This document shows, piece by piece, positions 1 through 11,101 of a stretch of DNA of 64,000 nucleotides; positions within the stretch are counted from its first letter, which is position 1, and every line of letters starts with the position of its first letter. The DNA lies in NCBI GenBank assembly GCA_037367355.1, contig CM074697.1:2232001-2296000 (forward strand). Reading direction: 5' to 3'. A program made the position numbers and the translations under genes. This stretch comes from Neoscytalidium dimidiatum. Lineage: Eukaryota; Ascomycota; Dothideomycetes; Botryosphaeriales; Botryosphaeriaceae. The notes beneath the pieces are model-generated. The model searched no databases and was not told the origin of the DNA. It was given only the letters and a program-made list of their open reading frames with translations.

Positions 1-3000
1 TCTTGAGCAATCATGGCAGCCTCTTCTTGTCTCATCCAGAGCAGGCATTCATTCTTCGCTCCCACATTATGCCACTCGTCATCAAGAGCCTTTCTGAGCG
101 TCTCAACTTTTCAATTACTTTACGGATTTTGCGGGTCTTCAACCTGGTCCTCAGACAGCATTTGACCATTGTGCCTTCAGAATGCGAAATGGCTCTTGGT
201 CTACTTAATCATATGCTTGATCCGGATGCTGCAGCACCTTGGAAGCGTGCTATGTGCATGGAAATATTTCGAAACGTCTACTCCGATCCCAACCTCATCA
301 TACAGATCTACGCACAGTACGATTCTCAAGAAGGCAGAAAATCAATCATCAGAGACAACCTTGCTGTGTTTGTACGTTTGTCGACTGAGAAACCTACTGT
401 TATCGGTCTTGGCCAACATTCCACTGCCCCGATCAATGCGCCTCCGGAAGAGGATGTTTTGCCAGACGCTCAAGCTGCGCTTGAAGCTGGCGCGGTAGGG
501 ATCATCGGTGGAGCTCCGAACACGTCAAGCGTTCCTGGAATCAGTACGCAATGGAGCACCCTCAGAATCCCATGCATGGACCATCTAGACAAGCAGGAGC
601 CACCAGCCTTACCTGAGACCTACGTTTACAGTCTTGTGCTGAGCTGCATTAACAACTTTTCCGAGAGCTTAGCCAAGTTCATTCTGCCACTGACTGTGCA
701 CAAGGAGGGTCGTAAGAAGAAAGCAAAGGGGGATGCGTCATCGAGCCAGGAACCTCCGAGCACACCCATCGAGGAGAAACCAAAAAGTCGAATGGCTAGA
801 TCGCAGTCATTTCGCCGGAGGACAGTACCCATCAACCCATTAGAGTTGAAGAACAACCCCGCGGAAGAGGCCATCAAAATGACGGCAGAAGCCATCAATG
901 ACTGCTGGCCTGCTGTGCTTGCCACCTGCTCAACGTTCCTCAACGCTGCCCTGGACAACGAATATTACCACGACCTTGTGCGGTCAATACAGAAGTTTAC
1001 CCAGATCGCGGGTTTGTTGCGTTTGTCAACACCGCGCGATGCATTCCTAACCACGCTCGGAAAAGCGGCAGTTCCTCCCACCGTTTTCACTGCGACAGTC
1101 TCCAATCCAAAAACGTCGGGTACTGAGACTCCGACCATGTATAGCAACAAAGGAGGGCTGCTCAGTGTGGATAGTCTCGTCAGCCAGGGATCTGACAAGA
1201 ACAGACGCACGTCAATGGAATCAGGACCACCGTCTCTCAGCACGCGCAATCTACTGTGCTTGAGGGCATTGCTGAACTTGGCTATTGCCTTGGGACCTAC
1301 GTTGGAATCCGCGTGGTCAATAGTGTTCGAGACACTGCAGCAAGCGGACATGATTATGGCAGCAGCGAATTCAACGAGCAGCGGAAGAGATCGACGAGGT
1401 AACCGCTATGATGGAGGTGCTCTAGCTCAAATCATGGGCCCCGAGGTCGCTGCTGTTCAAGCTGCAGCAACTCGGTTATTTGAAAGCACGGTCGATTTCC
1501 CGAACGAATCTTTCGTACAGGTCTTGACCTCATTGTGCACGCTTCTCGAGGGAAAGCCAAGTCCAGCAAATGTTAGCCAAGGGACATCGACTCCGAATGC
1601 TCATGAGAGAAAAGTTAGCAATTTTGGAATCAGTATCAAGACCGAGCTGCATGTCCAGGATTACGTCTTTTCTTTGAATAAGCTCGGTGACCTTGGTACT
1701 CTTAATGCTAATCGCCTGATTAGTTTCGAGCCTGATGTTAGCGGCTGGTCATTGTTGATCAAAGCTTTAGTGTCCGTTGCCAGTAGCACGAAGATAGCGA
1801 GCTCGGTGCGCCTTCTATCGGTGGATGTACTCAGCCGTCTCGTCCAGGATGTAGCCAAGGAGACGCAGGCTGAAGATCAGCCACTGAAAAACGAAATTCA
1901 TTCAAGGGTCTTATCAGCGCTCCAGTCAGTCGTAGACTCCTTATACGAGGGCGCCAATGATCCTGATGATGAGCTGGATGAGACCGATATCGAAGTACAC
2001 GTCGTTGTTCTTGATGCCCTGAAGAGCATTCTTGAACAGTGCGGAGATTCACTACAAGTGGGATGGAACCTGGTCTTCCTGCTTGCTCGCAGTGTTTTTG
2101 TGGAATTTGCAACAAGTATACAGAACGGAAAGCCGGATAATACCAAGAATATGGTTTCGAAATCATCTGAGATGATTGCCACAAAGCTGGGAAGGCTGGC
2201 TTTCAGTTCTGTTCAACTTGTCTGTTCTGACTTCCTCACATCCATCCCTGACGACGCGATTTTCCTTCTCTTAGACCTGCTTTATTTTTTCTGCGACCAG
2301 GGCGATGATCTCAATATCTCTTTGACAGTAAGGCCAAGCACAAGTCTTTTTTATCCAAGCGGACTAACGTGCTGTACAGACCATCACGTTCTTTTGGAAC
2401 GTCTCCGACTATCTTCACGGTCGTGCCGATCCAGCAGCAATGGAGGAATTGGCCGCAAAATCGATCGACGCGTCCAATCCGGAAGAACAAATACAAGAGG
2501 GCGTGAAGACTCAATCGATACCAGCGATGTGGATGCATCTCTTGGAACGTATTGCGACTATCGCCCACGATCGTCGAGCTGAGGTCAGAAACGGAACTCT
2601 GCACACACTTCTCCGAATTTTCGATAACTACGGCGATCAGCTCTCTCCAGCATCGTGGAACCTCTGCCTGAGAGTGATCATGTTTCGTTTACTGGATTTC
2701 GACATCAAACAACACCAAGCCTTCCGATTGACCAGTGCTGACCCCGAAGAAGCACATGCTTGGGTCGAAACGAGCCGTATCATTCTGAATGGGCTTGTCA
2801 AGCTCTTCAGCGCGTACCCAGAGAGCATTCTGAGTGCCCCTCGATTTTCCAGTCTATGGGAATCCATGTTGGATTATTTCAGGCAGTATCTGAGTTGTGG
2901 ATCTCAGGCTGTCAATGCAGTGACATTTGACGCCGTTGCCGGGCTGCTAGGGAAACTTGAGACAGCGGAAGCGGTTGGCGAAGGGGCTGTCCAGAAAGCA

Positions 3001-4398
3001 GTACAAATATGGCTGGATGATTCACCTACTGGACATCCAGATTATCCTTCAAAGACTGGAAATCATGAGGCCTACCTGGCTTATGTCCGCTGCTTCAGAC
3101 AATTTTACCGCCTCATTGGTAGCAAACTGGACAGGAACGCCCTTTCAAAAGTGGCAACGAATCTACGCACCTGCATTGTGACAGAAGAGAGCACAGCATA
3201 CACATCGGATCGAGACATTTTGACGCCCTTGCAGAAAGAGGTCCTCGAGAGCATTAAGGTCATCAAGACAAACTTTGATGGTGCTCCTACAGTCCTGGTG
3301 AAGCTCCTAGCAGACTTCATCGCTCTTCCGTTCCGCAGAACTCCACCCATTGGAACCCGAGATGGGAATACTTTCGTTGCCCTAAGCAAGGCATCTATGG
3401 ACCACACTCAGCGGCTTGTATCGGAACACATCAACAGCAACGAACTATTTTCCAAGGGTGCTCTCCTCTCAGCTCTGCAGAGCCTTGTCATACCCATCCG
3501 CCTCAAATACGAATGGAAAGTGCAAGGCAAAGCCCCAAGTCTCTGGCAGAAAGCTACTACAACATCACTCAACATCCTCGGAGCTGCTCTCGTGAACGCC
3601 CAATCCCTGTCAATCAGCCAGGACCAGATGATTCCCATCTGGCAGGAAATTGTTGCCATAGCGAGCGGCATCTCCCACGCCGACCCCACGGCCGCGCCCT
3701 CCCCAACCGTCATCCTCGAAGACGAAGCCTTCGACATCCGTTCCCTAACTTCGCTCCGCGACATTATCACGCCGGGCCTCGGCGCCGCCTACATCCCGGA
3801 CTCGACTCGCCGCGCTTACACCTCCACCCTCTTCCACACCTCCCTCATCCATCCAACGTCCATCGACGAGATTCCGTCCGACCTCTCCGCCTCCCCGCCA
3901 CTCGCCTCCCTCTACCGCATCCGCCACGGCCGCACCCGCGACCCGGCCCCAACCCCGCGTAAACGCATGTCCTACTTCTGTCTCCGTGAGCTCCTCTCCC
4001 TCGTCCGCATCGCGCCTTCTTCAGCGGACCATCGCGCGGAGCGCATCGCCCTCGCCCGCGCCGCCGCCCCCTTCCTCATCCTCCGCGCAGCCCTGCCCGT
4101 CAAAGCCTACATTGCGGACCAGCCGCTGCGTGGCCGCATGCCCCAGCCCGCTGCACAGCGTGAGGAGCTGCTGTTCGTGCTGGAGGAGCTGAAGACTTTG
4201 GAGTGCGAGCCCGATGCCATTCCGCCAATGGAAGGCGTGAGTGGAGCCGAAGGCAGGAGGCATTTGCAGAGGCTGTATCCGCTATTTTTGAGGGCGGTGG
4301 CGGTGGCTGGGGGCGGTGGTGGGGAGGAGGCTGAGGTGGTGAGGGCGTTGGAGGGGGTGTTGCGGGGAGTGGGGGAGGGACTGTTTGTGGAGGGTTGA
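1..4398 (+). CDS. MON2: MON2-like Golgi/endosome trafficking protein, 3' part
   Basis: The left edge cuts this gene; about 1447 C-terminal residues are visible. MON2/Ysl2 proteins are large helical-repeat relatives of the Sec7 ARF-GEFs that lack the Sec7 domain and act in Golgi-endosome traffic. The visible part opens with the Sec7/MON2-family block around MEIFRNVYSDPNLI. A charged, Ser-rich low-complexity stretch follows near visible residues 235-285, then long helical repeats and a MON2 C-terminal region. One intron is inferred at 2328-2379 (52 bp, GT-AG, branch GGACTAAC); joining across it gives an uninterrupted frame (ISLT then TITFFWNVSD). The last 700 bp are GC-rich and the tail is Gly-rich. 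The N-terminal DCB region lies outside the window. Family identity is confident; exact 5' structure cannot be judged. Confidence 0.88.
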
Positions 4399-5162
4399 AG
4401 GGGGTTGGAATCGAGATCTTGCTTTTGGTGGGGAAGTGGTTTGGTGTGTTCCCTTTTTCATCATTTGGGAGGACAGGAGGGGAAGGTAGAGCGCTAGTGC
4501 TGCACTAAGGTGGGCTGGATGCGTGAGACAGCGTATCACAGATGCAGATGTGTACGAGTAGTTAGTGAAGATGACGTGCTGAAATGATGGAATCTGTGAA
4601 CTTTTGAAGTGTCTCCGTCATCGTTGTGCTGTATGGTTCACGCGTCCTGCTTGTTTCTAGCGACTCACGGCCTAATTGTCAGGCTTCTGAATAGCCTTGT
4701 ATGAAATTGCAGGTGGACTATAAATATTGTTTCAAGGCTGAACTGGAAATCGGGCAGCAGTGCGAGTGTACAGTGCTAAAGCATGTAGTTGGGTGTACCG
4801 AAGGGCGCTGGTCGTAATTCGGTGAAGCTCGGATGAGCAATAATAGCGTTCACGAGATGGTGAGCTGTAAGGGATCATACAATATGATTGGGTCCCTGAG
4901 GAATCCCTTGGTACTTGCAGTGTTGCATACACGATCACACGTTACTCTTAGTTTACTGAGAGCTTACCTGTTCTGCCCTCAAAATTGGCATCTGGCGAGC
5001 TGAATTTTGCATCTCTGCTGCCGGAATTCGAACGGAGGCAGCACAGAAGGTCGTGCGTACCTTGCCTGAGAATATAGAAGCACGCTCCTGCTGGCGCGCG
5101 AGTTGAACGAAGCTCCCATTCCAAACTGAGAGTCACCAGTGCACACATGAGCAGTTCAGAAA
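4399..5162. other. intergenic, no gene seen
   Basis: This is the 3' flank of the MON2-like gene and the 5' flank of the ECM33-like relic. Reading frames are short and resemble nothing I know. An imperfect B-box-like string near 5029 has no matching tRNA arms. Confidence 0.6.
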
Positions 5163-5972
5163 ATGTTCACTCTGGCCATACTCACTAGTTTAGCTGCTTA
5201 TGCTGTTGCTGGTAAACACTAAACTCCCAAAAGATTAGCGAAAGGCGCTTCTGCTAATCTGTTCAGCGTGTTCTGTCTACGGGACTACGATGATATCGAA
5301 CTCGGCTGACGCCGCCAGTATTGCCTCCTGTACCGCCTTCACTGGAAATATAAGTATCGTCACCGGAAAGGCAGGCGATATTTTGATTAGTAATGTTCGA
5401 GTTATTGAGGGGAGCCTGCGTGGAGAAAATGCGACACAAGTTTCCAGTGTCTCGGCCAACTCGCTTGAGACCATTGTTGACCTAACCTTCAAGCATGTGG
5501 ATATACTTTCCTCCTTGAAATTTCCTCTGCTCTCTCGGACTGTGACACTTGATATGGAAGAACTTGCTTCCTTATCGCATCTTTATTTTTTTTTTTTTTT
5601 ACCCGCATGAACACGTCAGCTGGGTTATATCTTCAAAGAACGAACTTGTCCAGCCTTGGCCGCCTCAACCTCAAGGTGGCATCTCGAATCGCCATCATCA
5701 ATAACACTTCCCTGTAGTCTATAACTTTACCGACTAAGAACATTTACGTGTTAGACATTGAAGGTGATGGTGGTGCGCTACAAATATCGCTTCCGAATCT
5801 CCAACGGGCAAGAGGTCGTAGATACAGTGGAATCTTATCGACCTCGACATCGGCTCTTTCGACAGTGAATGTTTCACTGGTTTTCCCGGACTCTTCCATA
5901 GAATTCCCTCTTCTGGAGATTGTTGGGAGTAGCATTTACATAGGGGATGATCGGATGCAGGGAAATATATAA
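5163..5972 (+). pseudogene. ECM33/Sps2-like GPI wall protein, decayed
   Basis: A short secretory signal (MFTLAILTSLAAYAVAG) is followed by a plausible intron at about 5214-5268. The next exon reads ACSVYGTTMISNSADAA, then the Receptor-L/ECM33 pattern (GNISIVTGKAGDILISNV, GSLRGENATQ). The frame then enters a T14 tract near 5585-5598 and stops. ECM33-like sequence resumes in another frame (TNLSSLGRLNLKVAS), stops again, and a third block (LQISLPNLQRARG, FPDSSIEFPLLE) follows before ending with no Ser-rich GPI tail. ECM33 proteins are GPI-anchored wall or membrane glycoproteins of about 400 residues. I infer a pseudogene from two frame breaks and the missing C-terminus. A heavily spliced gene is possible, but no clean GT-AG pair repairs the T-tract break. 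Confidence 0.6.
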
Positions 5973-7166
5973 ATGCCACGGGTTAAGAATGTCGGCACTA
6001 CATTTGAGATGTACAGTACAATAATTCAGAAAGCAGAAATCTGAACTTCGAGTTTCTAGATTCCTTTTCGGATGCAAATTCTCTGGAAACTGCACTTGGT
6101 GAGCAACTTAGAGTCTCGTCATAGATTTGATTTATGTTAATACCTCTTTCCGTCCGATTGGCTTAATTCTGGACAGACTTAAGCGAGTTGACAGTCTTGT
6201 TCCCATTCGCTCGACCAAAGACGATTCAAGTCTGACTGTTCCAGTCTGAATGAACAAACTCAATGGGTCCTGTTCTCACACGGTGTTGCTTGTTGTGTCC
6301 GCCAGTCCTTAACTCTTTGGGGGTGTTAAATAAAGTGTAATCGGTACAGTAGGTTGCTTTAGGAGCAGGTGATATATTTGTTTGATCCATCTGTACAGAT
6401 AATAGATTCCTCGCCCGACAAATGTACCGTTTATTCTACCTCGCTGGTGTCTTTACTGCTGTCATGTATTTGAGATTACGTCTTCGAGCTGTTCCTTGAC
6501 CGTTTATTGGCCGCTTGAAGCCTATTCTCCCGTATGCTCACAATGTCATTAGCTGCAATATACCAAGCTTTCATCTTCGCGTTTTAAATTCGACATCCGC
6601 TAGACTACAGAGGCAGATAGCAGGTAGTTGGTGATGTACGACGGTCACGGATTATGGTATCCGATGTTGCTGAACCTGGGAGAATGAACCTCGGTAATTT
6701 GTACCCCCTAATGGCTTCCAATAAACTTCGCTGGAATTATTGACTACATTGGGGAAGACAGCCATATGACAGTTAAAATCCTATCCTTGAGTGACCTGCT
6801 GTGCAGCACGCTCACAAAAGCCTGTTAATATTATTCCAGCCGACATGGAGAAAATTTCTGGAGCTTGAAAATTTCCAGCCTGAGAAGCACAGCAGATGGC
6901 TTATGTGATGCGTCCTGCGGAGGGGTATCTGTGTGACGTGTGGGAGTCGTAGTCGTAAGGATGTTCCTGCATTTGCAACGGCCAAAGGCAAAACGCAATT
7001 GTATACCTTTTTAGATTCTATTTTGCGCGTTACAGAAGGACACAGGCTGCGCGTCCTCCGCTGTGTCTCCGATGATAATCAAAGTAGATACGTTGAACTG
7101 GGAAACCAAAAAAAAAAAGATATGTATCATCATCGTCTGGTAGAAAAATAATTCTAGCCCGTGAAA
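5973..7166. other. intergenic, no gene seen
   Basis: This 1.2 kb AT-rich stretch has many stops in every frame. It lies between the ECM33-like relic and the convergent end of the first UstYa gene. No repeats or RNA gene were recognised. Confidence 0.6.
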
Positions 7167-8069
7167 TCAGCTCCACGTCGCATTATACGCGCGCACCTGC
7201 CCCTCCTGCCACGCCATCAGGGCCTCCCAATCGACGCACGAATGCACGACCCCCCAGCTCAAGCCGTCCTTCCAGTACTCCTCGGGGCTCCCCGGCGGCG
7301 AGTCGGTCTCGAACGCCATGTAATCGCCGCACGTGATGCTCAGCCGGAGGTACTCGAAGCAGTGCTCCAGGTGGGTGATCCAATCCTCGTCGATCGGGGT
7401 CGGCGCGAGCGGGTCGGTCGTCTCCGGGCGGTAGACGAGGGCGTTGTAGCGGATGCGGAGCATGTTGACGCAGTGCAGCTGGTGCAGGTTGTTGAGGACG
7501 TAGAAGTTGTTGATGTTGGGGAGGGCGGAGGCGGCCGCGGGCGGGTCGGCGAAGAGGAAGAAGGGCGCGTGGATGCCTGGGTCGTGGAGGCCGTAGCGGG
7601 ATGGGTCGGAGAGGTAGATCGAGTCGGAGCCTGGGTAGTCTCTGTCAGTAAGTCTTTTTTTTTTTCCCCCCCCTTTGAGGCCGGGAAGAGGGATCTTGCC
7701 TTCGGTCAGCTTGGCCCAGTTCTTATCGACTTCGTGGCCGGGGCCCATGTATTCCGGGTGTGGGCTGAAGGGGACGTCGTGGCGGTTGGTGAGGATTTCG
7801 CGCGGGATGGGGTTGTTGGGGTTGATGCCGAAGCTGGCGGCGGATTCTTCGCTCGCTGACTGACACCAGTAGCCGATCAGGACGCCGGCGCAGACGTTCA
7901 GGAGCGCAAAAGATGTGTAGAAGAAGATGTTGTGGGGGAGGCTGCTCTTGCGTGGTTTTGCGGGGGTGCGCTCTTCGTCTTGTGTCTTCTCGCCTGTCGG
8001 CAACAGGCTGTCCGCTTGCTCGATTTCTGCATAGTTTTGCTTTTCTTTGAAGAAATTGGTGAATTGCAT
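7167..8069 (-). CDS. UstYa-like (DUF3328) oxidase 1
   Basis: UstYa-family proteins are membrane-anchored oxidases that cross-link or cyclise fungal RiPP cores. This one has a cytosolic N-terminus, one TM helix (NIFFYTSFALLNVCAGVLIG) and a lumenal domain. Both diagnostic HxxHC motifs are present: HQLHC after NNL, and HLEHC before FEYLR. The first ATG (MQFTNFFKEK) is at 8069; the frame is open further upstream without an ATG. The frame is open throughout, but I infer a 60-bp GC-AG intron at 7640-7699 (donor G|GCAAGA, branch TACTGAC, acceptor ACAGAG). Splicing removes an odd Gly/Lys-rich insert and gives 280 residues with the junction LTE-DYPGSD. The second UstYa gene has an intron at the same place and phase. 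It shares a divergent promoter region with that gene. Confidence 0.87.
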   Translation of the reverse strand: MQFTNFFKEKQNYAEIEQADSLLPTGEKTQDEERTPAKPRKSSLPHNIFFYTSFALLNVCAGVLIGYWCQSASEESAASFGINPNNPIPREILTNRHDVPFSPHPEYMGPGHEVDKNWAKLTEGKIPLPGLKGGGKKKRLTDRDYPGSDSIYLSDPSRYGLHDPGIHAPFFLFADPPAAASALPNINNFYVLNNLHQLHCVNMLRIRYNALVYRPETTDPLAPTPIDEDWITHLEHCFEYLRLSITCGDYMAFETDSPPGSPEEYWKDGLSWGVVHSCVDWEALMAWQEGQVRAYNATWS

Positions 8070-8568
8070 TCTGAGATCGACAATTTTCAGACAATTGGTG
8101 AAAGAGGGGGATGTAGAGCAGCGCGAGAAGCTCAAGAGAACGGTGAAAAGCAGCGGGAATGAGCCAGATACCGGACGGAAGAATGATCGCAGCCGGGTGC
8201 AGCTGGATGCAGGGCATAGCTAATGCCACTATCGGTCGAATCCTACGCTGCACGAGCTCCGCTGCTGCTCTGCTTGTAGCAGAACGTTAAACCGCGCACC
8301 TCCCCGGCTTATCGCACATCCCCACGGCTGCTGGAGGCCAAAATGCCGGTGTCTGGGCGTGTGAGACAAACCAACACGTCCGGGCGCTGGCACGACTCAG
8401 CACAGTTGCGAGACGGCGCCGACGATCTAGATGTGGTGTTTGGTCGACGGGCGATTGCGAATACGGGGAGGCGTTTTTTGTGCATTGCATTGCATGTGCA
8501 GCGGCAGAGGCGAGCTGGGCTGGTAGGGATGACGATCCTGGGGCGGCCGGGAGTGGCTGGTCGGGGGG

Positions 8569-8609
<41 letters not shown>

Positions 8610-9086
8610 GGAGGATAAGCACCAAAGCTTGGGCCTGGAACTTTAGACCATCCTGTTGCCCCTTTCGGCATGCCCGAGTCAGCGTCAGACGGGCTGGCCT
8701 GCTACCCTGCCACCCTGCCACCCTGCGTCTCTGCCGCCCTGCAACCTTGCGACCCCGGCCCGACCGCCGGGTCAGCCCCGCGTGCTGACTTGGTAGCTGG
8801 CTATAGCACACCCATCTGCACCCCACCAACCAACGTGGCGCTGGCGGTCGATGCTGCGTCCGAAAATCCTGCATTAGGCAAATGAGGCAATTCGTCGCAG
8901 GACGCGCAGCCGGAGGATTGTGCACTCATGTCTGCCCCCACTGCTGCCAGCTCAAGCTCGGATGCGCGAGAGAAAAGTTGTCGGCTTTCAGGCACCTCTG
9001 CTCCCCCTTCCCGTGCACTGCAATCCAGTTCTCTCTGACCTTCGATTCCTCAGTCCTTTGTTTTTTCTGTGCCATTTTCAGCCGCA
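8070..9086. promoter_or_regulatory. divergent promoter region between UstYa 1 and UstYa 2
   Basis: The two UstYa genes point away from each other across about 1 kb, so this stretch should hold both promoters. It contains a pure GA microsatellite and a CCCTGCCA-type tandem stretch near 8703-8750. No binding site for a known regulator could be assigned. Open frames here are low-complexity artefacts. Confidence 0.5.
8571..8608. repeat. (GA)19 microsatellite
   Basis: Nineteen uninterrupted GA units lie in the divergent promoter between the first two UstYa genes. Such tracts vary in length and can exclude nucleosomes; an effect here is only a possibility. Confidence 0.95.
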
Positions 9087-9965
9087 ATGCTCAACAGCGC
9101 TGTCAATTCCAAGCACGAGTACCAGCAGGTTGCTCTGGACGAGGAAGCCGCCAAGGACGAAACCCGACGTTCGCAGCCGAGATCTCACACCATCTGGCAC
9201 TATGTCTGCATCTTCACACTGGCCCTGGGCTGGGCTGCGACGGTCGTCTACAGCTACCGCACGCAGCCGCGAGAAAACACCATGTTGCACGTCTACTCCA
9301 ACACGCCCATCCCGAGGGAAGTCTTCAACCCGGTGAAGAAGGTCTTTGACAAGGACCAGCGGTACATGGGCGACGGGCCGGAGGTGAACCACAATTGGGA
9401 CATGCTTGTTGCAGGTATGACTTCCGCAGAGTGGTAGGAAATGGCCCGTCAGTTGATATTGTTTCGCAGGCCACGACGCTGTGTGGATCGAGAACCCGTC
9501 TCGGTGGGGCCTACCCGAGGGCATCGTCGCTCCGTATGACCACCCGAACACGCCGGATCCAAAGCCCACCGACTTCTACGTGATTTCGATCCTGCATCAG
9601 CTGCACTGTTTGGTAGTCTTCCACATTCTCTTAGAGCCAAAACGCTTCTCAAATGCGCTAATGGCCCCCAGAACATGATCCGCTTCCAGTACTACCAGGA
9701 GAAGAACCGGGTCGACACGTCCGCCGACCCGGACGCGTTCAAGTGGAAGGTGCACGTCGAGCACTGCTTCGAGTACCTGCGCCAGGGCATCTCGTGCGGC
9801 GGCGACCTGATCATCGAGGGCAGCAGCCCGATCAAGGTCGGCAAGGGGCACGCGACGTCGGTGACGGGCTGGGGCGTCGAGCACGACTGCATCGACTTCG
9901 ACCGCCTGCGCCGCTTCCAGATCGAGCAGGAGGCCAAGTACAACGAGACCTGGCAGAAGGCGTGA
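9087..9965 (+). CDS. UstYa-like (DUF3328) oxidase 2
   Basis: The model has three exons (9087-9414, 9470-9612, 9672-9965), two GT-AG introns of 55 and 59 bp, and 254 residues. The start is the ATG of MLNSAVNSKH. A TM helix lies at about residues 37-56 (IWHYVCIFTLALGW). The lumenal domain has the usual NTPIPREVF block, then HQLHC (just before the second intron) and VEHCFEYLRQ, so both HxxHC copper-oxidase-type motifs are intact. The C-terminal block GWGVEHDCIDF is also characteristic. The expected role is oxidative cross-linking or cyclisation of the RiPP core in the secretory pathway. Its first intron matches the inferred GC-AG intron of UstYa 1 in place and phase, which suggests the two arose by inverted duplication. 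Confidence 0.92.
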
Positions 9966-10094
9966 AGAAGTAGAGAGAGACAGCGCTTAGATATATATAT
10001 ATATACACCACGTTCGAACAAATAGATCTTTGGAAAATTTCTGTACTTTTCTCAACTTCGTCCACCAAAGCGATCCCCGCCCAGGAAAAAACGC

Positions 10095-10808
10095 TCAAAG
10101 CCCGTACACGCCCAGATCCTCACCCATCCCCGGCCGCACCCACACCGCGCCCTCGACCCCGCCGAAGGCCCGCAGCGGCCGCACCCCGCGGTCCTCGAAC
10201 CCCAGGCTGCGGAACACCGCCCTCGACGCCTCGTTCGCCGGGTCGAACAGCCCCAGCACGTCGGCCACGCGCCGCTCGCGCCGATCCGCCCACCGCAGCA
10301 GCCCGGCCGCCGCCTCCCTCGCGTAGCCGCGCCGCGTGTGCGCCGGCAGGATCGCGAAGCCCAGGTCCGGCGCCGCGTACGCGTCGGGCGGGACGCCGCG
10401 CGAGAGCGAGACCGTGCCGATGGGCGTGCATTTGGCGAGCTCCTCGGCGAAGGGCCGGTGCTCGTCGTCGTCGTCGTCGTCGTCGTCGGGTGCCTCGTTG
10501 GTGTTTGCCGTGGTGGTGGTGGTGGTGGTGGTGGTGGTGGTGGTGCTGCTGCTGCTGCAAGCGTCGGGCTTGAGAGAGACGAGGTACGTGCCGTAGCCGT
10601 TGCGGGCGTGCTCGGCGACGAAGCGGTTCTCGATCAGCGCGCGGGCGGCGGCGGGCGTGGTGATGGAGGTGGGCTTGCCGCCGATGGAGGCGATGAACTC
10701 GGGGGTGTTGTAGAGGGCGACGATGAAGGCGGCGTGGGCCGGGTTGGTGGGCGAGAGGTGCGTGAGGTAGAGGCGGGGCGTGCTGATGTGGAAGTTTGGG
10801 TCTGTCAT
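10095..10808 (-). CDS. GNAT-family N-acetyltransferase (Acetyltransf_3 / RimJ-like)
   Basis: This is a single-exon gene of 237 residues. The N-terminal half (STPRLYLTHLSPTN, then FIVALYNTPEFIASIGG) and the motif A region with the acetyl-CoA loop (RRGYAREA, about residues 159-166) match the RimJ/RimL-type GNAT family. The C-terminal GLFDPANEASRAVFRSLGF block is the usual motif B. Between the halves is an insert of Ser4-Thr12 (about 85-100) and Asp8 (about 108-115), encoded by two microsatellites, which probably forms a flexible loop. No signal peptide is seen, so it should be cytosolic. It lies between UstYa 2 and UstYa 3; acetylation of the peptide product or a self-protection step is possible. 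It could also be an unrelated housekeeping GNAT caught inside the cluster. Confidence 0.85.
   Translation of the reverse strand: MTDPNFHISTPRLYLTHLSPTNPAHAAFIVALYNTPEFIASIGGKPTSITTPAAARALIENRFVAEHARNGYGTYLVSLKPDACSSSSTTTTTTTTTTTTANTNEAPDDDDDDDDEHRPFAEELAKCTPIGTVSLSRGVPPDAYAAPDLGFAILPAHTRRGYAREAAAGLLRWADRRERRVADVLGLFDPANEASRAVFRSLGFEDRGVRPLRAFGGVEGAVWVRPGMGEDLGVYGL
10461..10545. repeat. coding (CGT)n and (GGT)n trinucleotide repeats
   Basis: Two triplet tracts, about 10461-10488 and 10511-10545, lie inside the GNAT gene. On the minus strand they encode Asp8 and Thr12. Both have triplet periodicity, so length changes would keep the frame. Confidence 0.9.
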
Positions 10809-11101
10809 CTTGGAGCTTGACGTCTGTGGTCTGTTTTTCTTTTTTTTTCTTTTTTTTTTCTTATTGAGATGTGTGGAGAAGGGTTGCTGTGTGGGTGGAC
10901 TTGGGTGGATGGTTTCCCATTTATGTACAGCAGCTGCTGCGAGTCATGCTGTGTACACTGTGGCACAGTCGGGCAGTTACCCGGCGAGGCAAGCCACTTT
11001 CTCCCAGCGACAAGGTTGCATGCATGAAACGTTTTGGGGGGCCCGAATCCGCTCTCGATTTTCTATTCGCTACGATACATAATAAAAATTCCCTACTCGA
11101 C

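Noticed and set aside
5000..5110. tRNA-like B-box (minus strand near 5029)
   Set aside because: No acceptor stem, A-box or anticodon arm could be folded around it.
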